DNA of 64,000 nt, taken from the NCBI GenBank assembly GCA_937898415.1, contig CALDLA010000100.1, positions 49,929-113,928 of the forward strand, in the 5' to 3' direction. The stretch is from an uncultured Prevotellaceae bacterium (GTDB lineage: Bacteria; Bacteroidota; Bacteroidia; Bacteroidales; Bacteroidaceae). A model generated the notes under the pieces. It saw only the letters and a program-made list of their open reading frames with translations. It was not told the origin of the DNA and ran no database searches. Of this stretch, positions 25,517 through 33,387 are shown in pieces. A program made the position numbers and the translations under genes. Numbering within the stretch: the stretch's first letter is position 1; each line of letters starts with the position of its first letter.

Positions 25517-25584
25517 TTTTCCGTTAAACTACGTTAACTTTGTGTGCGAAAACAGAGAAGTTCGGAGCAGTCTTGTTAACTTTG
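25509..25584 (+). promoter_or_regulatory. Tandem -7 elements upstream of the FadL-like gene
   Basis: TAACTTTG occurs at 25535-25542 (with TTTG at 25509-25512, 22 bases upstream) and again at 25577-25584. The gene starts at 25614. Two start sites are plausible; the upstream one is adjacent to the TGCACAAAACT inverted repeat. Confidence 0.5.
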
Positions 25585-25613
25585 CAGCCGAAATTTTTAA
25601 ACGTTTTTAGGAT

Positions 25614-27167
25614 ATGAACAAATTTCAGGCAATGATGGTCAGCGTGATGCTGACCGCAACATCAACCACCGCCACGGCTGGCGGCATCTTAACCAACACA
25701 AATCAGAGTATAGATTTCCTGCGCAACCCGGCACGCGACGCTGCCATCGGTCTCGACGGTGTCTATTCAAACCCCGCCGGCGTCGCCTTCATGCCCGACG
25801 GTTTCCACTTAGGTTTTAACTGGCAGTACGCCCACCAGACGCGCACTATCACGTCGACTGACGACTACTTCGCCCTCGGCAAGAAGAACAACGGACAGAC
25901 GACGAAGGTGTACGAGGGCGTGGCCGACGCTCCCTTCATCCCCTCCATCCAGGCTGCCTGGAACAAGGGCGACTGGAGCGTCCAGTTCAACTTCTCCATC
26001 CCCAGCGGCGGCGGCAGCTGCGAGTTCGAGAACGGTCTGGGCTCCTTCGAGCGCAAGGTGGGCGAGATTGCTGCCAAGTTCATGGGATTAGACCTCATGG
26101 CCAACACGCTGAACGGTGTGACAGGCGCCAGTATCACCGACAACCTCGTGACAGGCTACAACATGGACAGCTATATGGAAGGCCGGCAATACTACTTCGG
26201 ATTCCAGCTTGGCACCGCTTACAAGATTGACCCCAAGGTCTCAGTCTATGGTGGTCTGCGGGTGCTCTACGGTACTGCCACCTACAAGGCCCGCATCAGC
26301 AACATACAGGTACGCACCGAGAACGGCGACTTGGACTTCGGCAGTTTCCTGCCCCACGTCAGCAAACAGGTCACGGAGATGATGCCCGTAGCCTCGCAGG
26401 TACTCGGACAGCTTCAGCAGAAGGAAGCAGCAGGACTGCCGCTGAACCAGCAAGAGATGACGCTGAAGACCAGCATCGAGGGACTGGCTGCCTCGCAGCA
26501 GAGTGGCGAGCTGAACAGCCTAGCCAAATACTCCTCTGGCGTTAACCTGCTGTGCAACCAGTGGAGCGTCGGCGTGGCTCCCATCGTCGGCGTCGACTAT
26601 AAGCTGAACGACCACTTCAACTTCGCTGCCAAATACGAGTTCAAGACGCAAATCCGTATGAAGAACGAGTCTACCGTCTTCGAAGCCAGTGAGATTGAGG
26701 CAGTCAACAAGTTCAAGGACGAGGAGAAGGTGAACGAGGATGTCCCCGCTATGGCTGCCGTCGGCGCACAGTGGACACCTATCAAAGAGGTACGCCTCAA
26801 CGCTGGTGGTCATTACTACTTCGACAAGCAGGCCGAGTGGTATGGTAATGCCCAGCACAAGCTCGACCACAACTCCTACGAAATCCTGGCCGGGGCAGAG
26901 TGGGACGTCACCGACCGCCTGACCATCTCCGTCGGCGGACAGCTCACCCGCTACGGTCTGACAGACGAGTACATGAATGACATGTCGTTCGTCGTCAACA
27001 GCTACAGCATCGGTTTCGGCGGCAACTACAAGGCTACCGACCGTCTGACGCTGAAGGCCGGTTTCTTCCAGACGGAATATGGCAACTACGAGCGCACCGT
27101 ACCCACTAAGGACGACTTCACCCGCACCAACCGCGTACTCGGCATCGGCTGTCAGGTTGCTCTGTAA
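25614..27167 (+). CDS. FadL/OmpP1-type outer-membrane protein
   Basis: 517 residues. The signal peptide (MNKFQAMMVSVMLTATSTTA, then TAGG) is followed by GGILTNTNQSIDFLRNPARD and IGLDGVYSNPAGVAFMPDG, the hatch-region motif of the FadL family. The remainder alternates beta-strand patterns ending in an aromatic/hydrophobic C-terminus (RVLGIGCQVAL). Such porins admit hydrophobic molecules such as long-chain fatty acids. Codon use is biased, so it is probably abundant. Its stop codon overlaps the outer edge of the repeat-rich region that follows. Confidence 0.85.
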   Translation: MNKFQAMMVSVMLTATSTTATAGGILTNTNQSIDFLRNPARDAAIGLDGVYSNPAGVAFMPDGFHLGFNWQYAHQTRTITSTDDYFALGKKNNGQTTKVYEGVADAPFIPSIQAAWNKGDWSVQFNFSIPSGGGSCEFENGLGSFERKVGEIAAKFMGLDLMANTLNGVTGASITDNLVTGYNMDSYMEGRQYYFGFQLGTAYKIDPKVSVYGGLRVLYGTATYKARISNIQVRTENGDLDFGSFLPHVSKQVTEMMPVASQVLGQLQQKEAAGLPLNQQEMTLKTSIEGLAASQQSGELNSLAKYSSGVNLLCNQWSVGVAPIVGVDYKLNDHFNFAAKYEFKTQIRMKNESTVFEASEIEAVNKFKDEEKVNEDVPAMAAVGAQWTPIKEVRLNAGGHYYFDKQAEWYGNAQHKLDHNSYEILAGAEWDVTDRLTISVGGQLTRYGLTDEYMNDMSFVVNSYSIGFGGNYKATDRLTLKAGFFQTEYGNYERTVPTKDDFTRTNRVLGIGCQVAL

Positions 27168-27551
27168 AAGTTTCGACCTGTACGGCTGGAGATTCCTATC
27201 AGCTTGCCATCCGATAGTTTATAGTATGCCCTGCCATCCATCCTTCCATTTCTCCATTTATCATGGTTGCGGTAATAATGGCAAGTGCTCCACTTCCTCT
27301 TCTTGACCACGACATTTCACTAGCGAAGCGTAAATCCTCTCATCTCTCCCATAATCGCTGGGATTGCCTTTGTACAAAGGGATTTCGGCATGGGAGAGAT
27401 GAAGGGGGGGATGGAAATGGCAAGATCCCTTTGTTTAAAGGGCTTGTCGCCATCCGACGGGAGAGATGAACACATTTCCGATAATACTCCGTCGTTATCT
27501 GTCAATAATGCGCGCTTAATTCTCAATAAGGCAGCCTTATTTGCGCTAGAT

Positions 27552-27612
27552 GTTCCCTTACTGGGAACTATTAATTCCCACGTTGGGAACAATATATTCC
27601 CAGCCTGGGGAA
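27552..27612. repeat. Palindrome array A (TTCCC...GGGAA), 22-bp period
   Basis: TTCCC begins at 27553, 27575 and 27597, exactly 22 bases apart, each followed by its GGGAA complement: GTTCCCTTACTGGGAAC, ATTCCCACGTTGGGAAC and TTCCCAGCCTGGGGAA. Arms are conserved while the spacers differ. Confidence 0.85.
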
Positions 27613-27655
27613 AAAACCAACCGCGTACAGGTCGAAAAGTTTTGATTTTTTTCAT

Positions 27656-27711
27656 GAACATATGTTCGTTGGGCACTTAACATATGTTCATTGGACTTTT
27701 CACATATGTTC
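27656..27711. repeat. Palindrome array B (ACATATGT), 22-bp period
   Basis: ACATATGT occurs at 27658, 27680 and 27702, exactly 22 bases apart. The first is within the perfect 12-base palindrome GAACATATGTTC (27656-27667). The intervening 12-14 bases are similar between units 1 and 2 (GTTGGGCACTTA, ATTGGACTTTTC). Confidence 0.85.
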
Positions 27712-27789
27712 ATAATGGGTGAGAACCTATATTGGCTAAAATCGCGTTTATTAATAAATGACGACGAAGTCAAAAATCCCCCCCTAAAT

Positions 27790-27860
27790 TTGGCTCGAGC
27801 CAAAACCCCATTTAGCTCGAGCCAAAACCCCTTCTGGCTCGAGCCAACTCCCCGATTGGC
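27790..27860. repeat. Palindrome array C (GGCTCGAGCC), 22-bp period
   Basis: CTCGAG occurs at 27794, 27816 and 27838, exactly 22 bases apart; a broken fourth unit (GGCTC then TTA) falls at the next 22-base position. The first unit is the 16-base palindrome TTTGGCTCGAGCCAAA. The spacer CAAAACCCC is shared by units 1 and 2. Confidence 0.85.
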
Positions 27861-27954
27861 TCTTAATGTTCTTCTGCAATTAGTTGAAGTTTCGTTAAAA
27901 ATCTTGACAATATCACACCAAGTACATTCCCCTTAATTAATTCGTTCGAAGAGT

Positions 27955-28012
27955 TGAGTCGACTCATTCGATCAATCGAGTCGACTCATTTGATTGAATG
28001 AGTCGACTCAAC
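27955..28012. repeat. Palindrome array D (TGAGTCGACTCA), 22-bp period
   Basis: GTCGAC occurs at 27958, 27980 and 28002, exactly 22 bases apart, within GAGTCGACTCA in all three. The spacers are ATTCGATCAATC-like and differ. The array lies inside the GTTCTTCTGCAATTA inverted pair (27868-27888 and 28069-28090). Confidence 0.85.
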
Positions 28013-28218
28013 AAATTGGGGGTATCTTCAGATGAAAATGAGACCTTTATCCGAATTATTTACAAATGTTCAACTTAATTGCAGAAGAACCACCTATATC
28101 AGTATAAGTCATAGGATGTCATTGGCCCAAAGACTTTCTTCGAGTCACTGACATCGGCTACTTATGGATACTTCGTAACAAATCTCTCGAACAGCTCTAC
28201 CAAACGAATGACTTGTCA

Positions 28219-28806
28219 TCAATGGGCGTAGGTGCCGCCGGTGTTTGAATCTTCGGCATAGCCGCAGAGGATGCCGCAGTAGGAGACGCTGGGGTTGAGC
28301 AGGTTGTAGTTGACAAGAGCCAGGTCGCGTATCTCCCCTCCCCTGATATCAGAGAACAGTGCGCAGCGGCCGCCAGCGTCCACGGCATAGCCGTTGCGGA
28401 TGACATGGCCCTGACCATAGAAGGTGGCATTCTCGATGTAGTAGTTGCTGCGAAGGATGGAGAAATACTTGTTGTTGAGGTCGATGTCGCATTCCAGCCA
28501 GACATCGCGCGTGTGGCGGTCGCTCCAGTAGTTGTTGTTGTACATGTCGTAGGCATAGCGTGCCAGCTGTGCGGCATTGCATATGTGGATGCCCTGCTGC
28601 TCGCCGCTGGTGCGCAGCTCATAGTTCTGGAACGACTGTCCGTCCCACAGGCTGTAGCCGTCCCAGGTGAGGTTGGCGCCGTTCTGCCCGAAGTCAGGGT
28701 TGTTGCTCCAGGTGCCCATGTCTTTCTCGTCGGCGTACGCTGTATTTATACCGACCATTGCCATCAGCATTGTGATGACCCAGATGTTTAATTTTATAAG
28801 TTTCAT
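28219..28806 (-). pseudogene. Truncated N-terminal copy of the giant GLUG/BspA-like protein
   Basis: 195 residues from MKLIKLNIWVITMLMAMVGI (signal peptide) to a premature stop after NTGGTYAH. The whole visible part aligns with the first ~200 residues of the two downstream-numbered paralogues (29109-33113 and 33388-37359): GQNGANLTWDGYSLWDGQS, AAQLARYAYDMYNNN, CDIDLNNKYFSILR and YGQGHVIRNGYAVDAGG. The rest (over 1100 residues) is missing. The final TGGTYAH resembles the TGGATYAGG stretch of the paralogues, implying an internal deletion just before the break. It is the last unit of the tandem array and may still make a short secreted fragment. Confidence 0.8.
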
Positions 28807-28902
28807 GATGTGCCTTGTTCGATGCTTTTTCATTCCTTTTTTGTGGTTATTCTCTTTCTGTGAGACTAAATGGGGGCTCTTGCTACCGATTGCAACCTGG
28901 GC

Positions 28903-29073
28903 CTACTCTTCGTCGTCCCATCCGCCTCGGCGGGAGCTGGCACCGCCGGCATCCCAACCGCCGGAGGGCGCACTGTCAATGAACTTGCCTTGTGTGGTGG
29001 TGCCTTGTAGCAGCTGGGCCTGGTGTTGCAGGAGGACGATGCGCAGGGTAGGGGTCTGATATGATTTCTTCAT
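28903..29073 (-). CDS. 56-aa small protein, copy 1
   Basis: Begins MKKSYQTPTLRIVLLQHQAQ, continues LLQGTTTQGKFIDSAPSGGW and ends DDEE with stop TAG. An identical protein is encoded at 33182-33352, where the stop is TAA, so the reading frame is kept although the stop codon changed. It lies between a giant surface-protein gene and the next unit in the same orientation, 36 bases after the giant gene. Bacteroidales genomes encode many short proteins starting MKKxYxxPxxxxxxL with a Gly/Asp/Trp-rich tail and no assigned function. There is a Gly-rich repeat WDAGG/RRGGWDDEE. No membrane segment is seen. Confidence 0.7.
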   Translation of the reverse strand: MKKSYQTPTLRIVLLQHQAQLLQGTTTQGKFIDSAPSGGWDAGGASSRRGGWDDEE

Positions 29074-29108
29074 TGCTTTATCTGTTTCTTAGTTAAATGA
29101 ATCTGTTT

Positions 29109-32100
29109 TTAACGTACGACCTTGAGACCGTTTTTGATGACGATGCCCTTCACGTTTCCGTCGATGCGGCGGCCGCTGAGGTCGAAGACATGCTGGGCGC
29201 CGTTGCGGTCGATGGTGCGGACGACGGGCTCGATGGCCGTTGTCCCACTACCTTCGTCGGGGGTGTAGCTGCCGCAGAACATCATGGCGAGGCTGCGGGC
29301 ACCGTTGGGAGTCGTGGCCTGGAAGTAGGCACGGAAGGGACCGACGTAGGCACGCGGCTGGCCGCTGGGCACCTTGTACCAGATGCCGTCGCTCTGCAGA
29401 ATGTATGCGGGTTTCTGCGCGTCGTAGAGCGTGGCGTTGGGGATGGTGGCGGTGCTGCCCTTGAACTGGTAGGAGGCTCCGGTGATGACGGTGCTGCCTG
29501 TCGTCTGGTGCTGTGTTACGCTGCCGCCCTGACCGGTGATGGTGGCTCCGCCGCTGCTCACTACTATATAATAAGGTGTATAGGCTGCCATTTGTCCACC
29601 TTCCACCTCGGTGAAGGTGACGGTGGTCACGTCAGCGATGTCTTCAATCTTCGACGGAGCATAGACCTTGGCCTCGCTGTTCGCTTCGAGCGTGAGCTTC
29701 GAGGCGAAGGGCAGGCACACGGTGTAGCCCTTCTCTTCGTAACCCTCGGAGACAATGGTATAGGCCTGAACGGGCTGTGTCTTGTAGGTCACACCGTCCT
29801 CTTCGTAGAGGTGATTGCCATTTTCGTCGTACACAAATTCCAGGACGGGCTCGCCGTGGGAGTCCAATTCATACACGGGGTCGCCATGCTCGTCCACCTG
29901 CGGCTCGGCTATGGCAACCGACTGGGCTGCAAAGTAGCGGTCGTAGCTACTGCCGGTGAAGCTGAACGCCACCTTCGGGTCAAAGTCCCAACCGTCGGTG
30001 AGTACGAGCTCAGTGCCCTCGTTGCCGATGACCACGTTTTTCTCGCCGCCAGCGTCATGACTCTTGTCGCCTGGCAGATAGATGATGGTTTGCTCGGGCA
30101 CACCGGCGAAGGTCTTATCTTTAAGTCCAATCGGATTGCGATGCACGGTCACGCCAGCACCAATGCCCCATATGCCTTGTGCCCAGTCATTGCACTGACT
30201 GAAATCGAGATAGCGCAGGTTGTCGCAGCCCGTGAACAGTTGTTCTCCGGTAATATTCAGACTGGCGGGGAAGGTGATGCCTGTCAGCTGTGTGCAGTAG
30301 TTGAAAGCAAAGTACGGGATATAGTCCACGTTTGAAGGCACGGTGTAGTCGCCCTTGGTAGCACCCTTCGGGGCGCAGAGCAGGAGGCTGGTGCCGTCGG
30401 CCGAGAAGAGAATGCCGCCGACTGCCATCATCTCCGTGTTGCCGTCGGCAACGGTGATGGTTTCCAGATTGGGGCATTTGCTGAAAGAATCATCATTCAT
30501 TCCTTTGGTGCCTTGGGCAATGCTAATGCTGGTGAGCGACGGACAGGACGCGAAAGCCTCGTAGCCCACTCGCGTAAGATTGCCAGGCAGCGCGATGGTA
30601 GTGATGCCTGTCTGGGCAAAGGCCTCGTTGCCAATTTCCTTTAAGCCGTTGGGTAGGGTGAGGGAGGTGATGCTTGTCCCCTTAAAGGCTCTGTTGCCAA
30701 TGATTTCGAGATTGTCGGGCAGCGTGACACCGGTGACATCGCTGCGGTCGTTGAATAGGTCATCAGGAATCTTCGTCACCGGCTTGCCTTTGACAGTGGT
30801 GGGGATGGTGACAGCGCCACCCGTGCCGATGTACTCTTTCACATAGTAGGAGGTGGCCTCTAAGTCGTTGGGATAGAACACGAGGTCGCCCTCAATCACC
30901 GTGGGATTGTCACTGGAGTATTTGCCCAAGCTTGCTGGGACAGGCAGCTGATCCGTCTCTTTGAAGTAGAACCAGTTGTCGCCCAGGTCCGACTTCATGC
31001 CGTCCAGATTGGCGATGGTTGCGGGGCAGCCGGTCTCCGTCACTAAGGCGTCGCTGCCACGGCCCTCGACCAGGGCGAGCCTGGTGTTGTTCGGGTCGGT
31101 GGCATAGCAGCGGGTGACGGTCATTGTGCCGTTGCTGCCGCCGATGAGTCCAGCCTTCAGTTCGCCTGGGGTGGAGCGGGTGATGGTGGCGATGCATCCG
31201 CAGTCGCTGATCTTACCGCGCAGCACATTGCCGCAAATGCCGCCTGCCCATGCCGCGTCGTCGGCATTGGCGTAGGCGGTGGTGACGGAGCCTTTGAAGT
31301 AGCAGCACTCGATGGTGGCGTAGGCTATATTTTTGCTGTCGGCCACACGTCCGCCGATGCCGCCCACACTGCCCAAGCCGTTGACGCTGCTGTTCTCAAC
31401 CATCACGTCGCTGATGTAGCAGGGGCTGAAGACGGTGGTGCCGAAGAGCACACCCACATGGTTCTGACCCGTGACGGTGGCTCCGTCGATGCGCACGTTG
31501 TGGAGGTAGGCGTTCATCAGGCAGCCAAAGAGGCCCACGTTGTCCTGCTGGGCGTTGATGGTCAGGTTGCTGATGGTGCGGCCCAGTCCGTTGAATTCGC
31601 CCATGAAAGGATGCTCGGCCGTGCCGATAGGGCTCATGCCGACGCCCGTCATGTCGATGTCGGCACCCAGTCGCACCACGCGGCCCTCATAGTCCTGCCG
31701 ACCGCTGTTCACCTCTTCGGCCAGAGCCACGAGTTCGGCGGCTGTGGTGATGACCTTGTCGTTGTTGAAGTTTGCCTGCAAATGTGGCCAGAGGTTGGTC
31801 TTGGTCTTGAAGGCAGAGGGTTCATAGTCAAGATAAGGAATGGACATGCCCAGCATTTCCACGGTAGTCTTGCCTTCGGGCGATTCCTGCCAATAATTAA
31901 TATTCATTTCTTTAAATGCATCGAGCGTGCCGGAATAATCCGTGTTGTAGTAGTTGGTACGAGCAGTCACCTTATAGCTATTACTTTTAACGAAGAATGC
32001 CCTCTTGTCATCGGTGTCTCCATCAACCGTGGCATGGACGATATTGGCAATTATTTTATTTGATGTAACTCCGGTCCATGACATTCCTAATCCACCGAAA

Positions 32101-33113
32101 GCGCCTCCTACCCAGTCGTTTCCGCGGACATTGCAGTTCAGGACAAGGTTGTCAATGGCATTCATCACGCGTACACCTTCGCCAGCCAGTCCGCCGGCAT
32201 AATCATCCCCACCATAAATGGAGGTGTTGATGACGCGGTTTCTATACAGGGCAAGAGGGTATGATTGGCCGGCAAGACCGCCAGCCGCGTTGTCGGTCGT
32301 GGAGACGGTGCAATTCATCACCAGGTTGTCGCGAAGTTGCACATTCCACCTGTCTGGGACATAATATTGGTGAGTCACATTGTAGCCATTCTCATCTCTT
32401 TCGATATAGGCATCGCCCTCAGTGCTTCCAACTATGCCTCCTGCGTAGGTGGCGCCGCCGGTCAGCGTACAGTCTATTACGCGAACGCCCTCGATGATAC
32501 AACCAGTACGGTAAGTTTCTTCAGTTGACATATAATAAAGTTTATATACTTTTGCGTAGCCACATACTATTCCTGCATACTTCGCGCCAGAGTCCTTCAA
32601 ATGGTAGTCTTTCACCACTAAGTCCCTGATGGTGCTGCCTTCGATATATGAGAAGAGACCATGATAGCTGCCGCTCTCCACAGCATAGCCGTTGCGGATG
32701 GTGTGGCCGTGGCCGTCGAAAGTAGCTTTCAGCATGCCATAGTCATTGCGCAAGATGGAAAAATAGTAGTCGCCCAGGTCGATGTCGCACAGCAGGTGAA
32801 CTTTTCTCTGCTTGCGGTCGGTCCGGATGTAACTGTTTGCCTTGTACATATCCCAGGCATAGCGTGCCAGCTGGGCAGCATTGTAGATTTCGATGTCTCC
32901 GTCCTTGTTGAATCTGTAGTACTGCATCGACTGACCGTCCCACTGGCTGTAGCCGTCGGCGGTCGTGTTAGCACCGTTCTTTCCGAAATTGTCGTTGTTT
33001 GACCATTCGTCGATGTCCTTCGTCGTCTTCTGCGCCGCTACTGGCAGCGCCATCAGCAGGCCAGCGGCCACCATCAGTGCCGCTACCCATTGTCTTGTCA
33101 AGTTCTTTTTCAT
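29109..33113 (-). CDS. Giant secreted GLUG/BspA-like leucine-rich-repeat protein, paralogue 1
   Basis: 1334 residues with a signal peptide (LTRQWVAALMVAAGLLMALP, then VAAQ). Order: an N-terminal domain shared with the truncated copy (about 30-400, beta-helix-like GLUG-type repeats such as FDGHGHTIRNGYAVESGSY and GGLAGEGVRV); a second GLUG block (about 460-720: DMTGVGMSPIGTAEHPFMGE, NVGLFGCLMNAYLHNVRIDG); BspA-type LRR_5 repeats (about 760-960: LPDNLEIIGNRAFKGTSITS, LTRVGYEAFASCPSLTSISI); C-terminal beta domains; and a tail VFDLSGRRIDGNVKGIVIKN. These families are surface adhesins or secreted matrix-binding proteins. Secretion by a C-terminal signal is inferred from the tail, which recurs in the 47027 protein. 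Confidence 0.85.
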   Translation of the reverse strand: MKKNLTRQWVAALMVAAGLLMALPVAAQKTTKDIDEWSNNDNFGKNGANTTADGYSQWDGQSMQYYRFNKDGDIEIYNAAQLARYAWDMYKANSYIRTDRKQRKVHLLCDIDLGDYYFSILRNDYGMLKATFDGHGHTIRNGYAVESGSYHGLFSYIEGSTIRDLVVKDYHLKDSGAKYAGIVCGYAKVYKLYYMSTEETYRTGCIIEGVRVIDCTLTGGATYAGGIVGSTEGDAYIERDENGYNVTHQYYVPDRWNVQLRDNLVMNCTVSTTDNAAGGLAGQSYPLALYRNRVINTSIYGGDDYAGGLAGEGVRVMNAIDNLVLNCNVRGNDWVGGAFGGLGMSWTGVTSNKIIANIVHATVDGDTDDKRAFFVKSNSYKVTARTNYYNTDYSGTLDAFKEMNINYWQESPEGKTTVEMLGMSIPYLDYEPSAFKTKTNLWPHLQANFNNDKVITTAAELVALAEEVNSGRQDYEGRVVRLGADIDMTGVGMSPIGTAEHPFMGEFNGLGRTISNLTINAQQDNVGLFGCLMNAYLHNVRIDGATVTGQNHVGVLFGTTVFSPCYISDVMVENSSVNGLGSVGGIGGRVADSKNIAYATIECCYFKGSVTTAYANADDAAWAGGICGNVLRGKISDCGCIATITRSTPGELKAGLIGGSNGTMTVTRCYATDPNNTRLALVEGRGSDALVTETGCPATIANLDGMKSDLGDNWFYFKETDQLPVPASLGKYSSDNPTVIEGDLVFYPNDLEATSYYVKEYIGTGGAVTIPTTVKGKPVTKIPDDLFNDRSDVTGVTLPDNLEIIGNRAFKGTSITSLTLPNGLKEIGNEAFAQTGITTIALPGNLTRVGYEAFASCPSLTSISIAQGTKGMNDDSFSKCPNLETITVADGNTEMMAVGGILFSADGTSLLLCAPKGATKGDYTVPSNVDYIPYFAFNYCTQLTGITFPASLNITGEQLFTGCDNLRYLDFSQCNDWAQGIWGIGAGVTVHRNPIGLKDKTFAGVPEQTIIYLPGDKSHDAGGEKNVVIGNEGTELVLTDGWDFDPKVAFSFTGSSYDRYFAAQSVAIAEPQVDEHGDPVYELDSHGEPVLEFVYDENGNHLYEEDGVTYKTQPVQAYTIVSEGYEEKGYTVCLPFASKLTLEANSEAKVYAPSKIEDIADVTTVTFTEVEGGQMAAYTPYYIVVSSGGATITGQGGSVTQHQTTGSTVITGASYQFKGSTATIPNATLYDAQKPAYILQSDGIWYKVPSGQPRAYVGPFRAYFQATTPNGARSLAMMFCGSYTPDEGSGTTAIEPVVRTIDRNGAQHVFDLSGRRIDGNVKGIVIKNGLKVVR

Positions 33114-33181
33114 TTTTTAGTGTTATTATTCTCTTGCTGTGTGACTAAATGGGGGCTCTTGCTACCGATTGCAACCTGGGC

Positions 33182-33352
33182 TTACTCTTCGTCGTCCCAT
33201 CCGCCTCGGCGGGAGCTGGCACCGCCGGCATCCCAACCGCCGGAGGGCGCACTGTCAATGAACTTGCCTTGTGTGGTGGTGCCTTGTAGCAGCTGGGCCT
33301 GGTGTTGCAGGAGGACGATGCGCAGGGTAGGGGTCTGATATGATTTCTTCAT
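33182..33352 (-). CDS. 56-aa small protein, copy 2
   Basis: Same 56-residue sequence as the gene at 28903-29073, stop TAA. It lies 36 bases downstream of paralogue 2 and about 70 bases upstream of paralogue 1, so the transcription order is giant gene, small gene, giant gene, small gene, truncated gene. Flanking non-coding DNA on both sides is also almost identical between the copies, which points to recent duplication or gene conversion rather than coding constraint alone. Confidence 0.7.
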   Translation of the reverse strand: MKKSYQTPTLRIVLLQHQAQLLQGTTTQGKFIDSAPSGGWDAGGASSRRGGWDDEE

Positions 33353-33387
33353 TGCTTTATCTGTTTATTAGTTAAATGAATCTGTTA

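Larger units (their letters stand above)
27168..28140. other. Repeat-rich non-coding kilobase with 22-bp palindrome arrays
   Basis: No credible gene is present; small open frames here are non-conserved by composition. Contents in order: one arm of a ~24-base imperfect inverted repeat (core CGACCTGTACG, 27174-27184; partner 27624-27634); a 12-base inverted repeat CATCTCTCCCAT (27341-27352 and 27390-27401); palindromes CCTTTGTACAAAGG (27367-27380) and CCCTTTGTTTAAAGGG (27427-27442); then four three-copy palindrome arrays listed separately; and a ~21-base inverted pair (27868-27888 with 28069-28090) enclosing the last array. Base composition is AT-richer than the flanks. Confidence 0.7.

Noticed and set aside
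27168..27310. Protein-coding relic (minus-strand GRAYYKLSDGKLIGISSRTG)
   Set aside because: A short peptide-like stretch resembles secreted-protein C-termini, but no start, no extended frame and no family match could be supported.
27552..28012. CRISPR array
   Set aside because: Units are 22 bp with palindromic cores that differ between arrays. There is no constant 28-37 bp repeat with unique spacers, and no cas gene is present in the window.
28141..28218. C-terminal relic LVELFERFVTKYP on the minus strand
   Set aside because: Only 13 residues, with no upstream homology. It could be chance.
28197..28622. 141-codon minus-strand frame overlapping the truncated giant-gene copy
   Set aside because: Shadow frame (Thr/Ser/Met-rich). 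The frame of 28219-28806 is the one aligned with the paralogues.
29097..30335. Long open frame (412 codons) on the plus strand across the giant LRR gene
   Set aside because: It is antisense to a gene with a signal peptide, domain repeats and a matching paralogue. Its Val/Gly/Asp-rich composition is the mirror of that gene, and a similar antisense frame lies over the paralogue.
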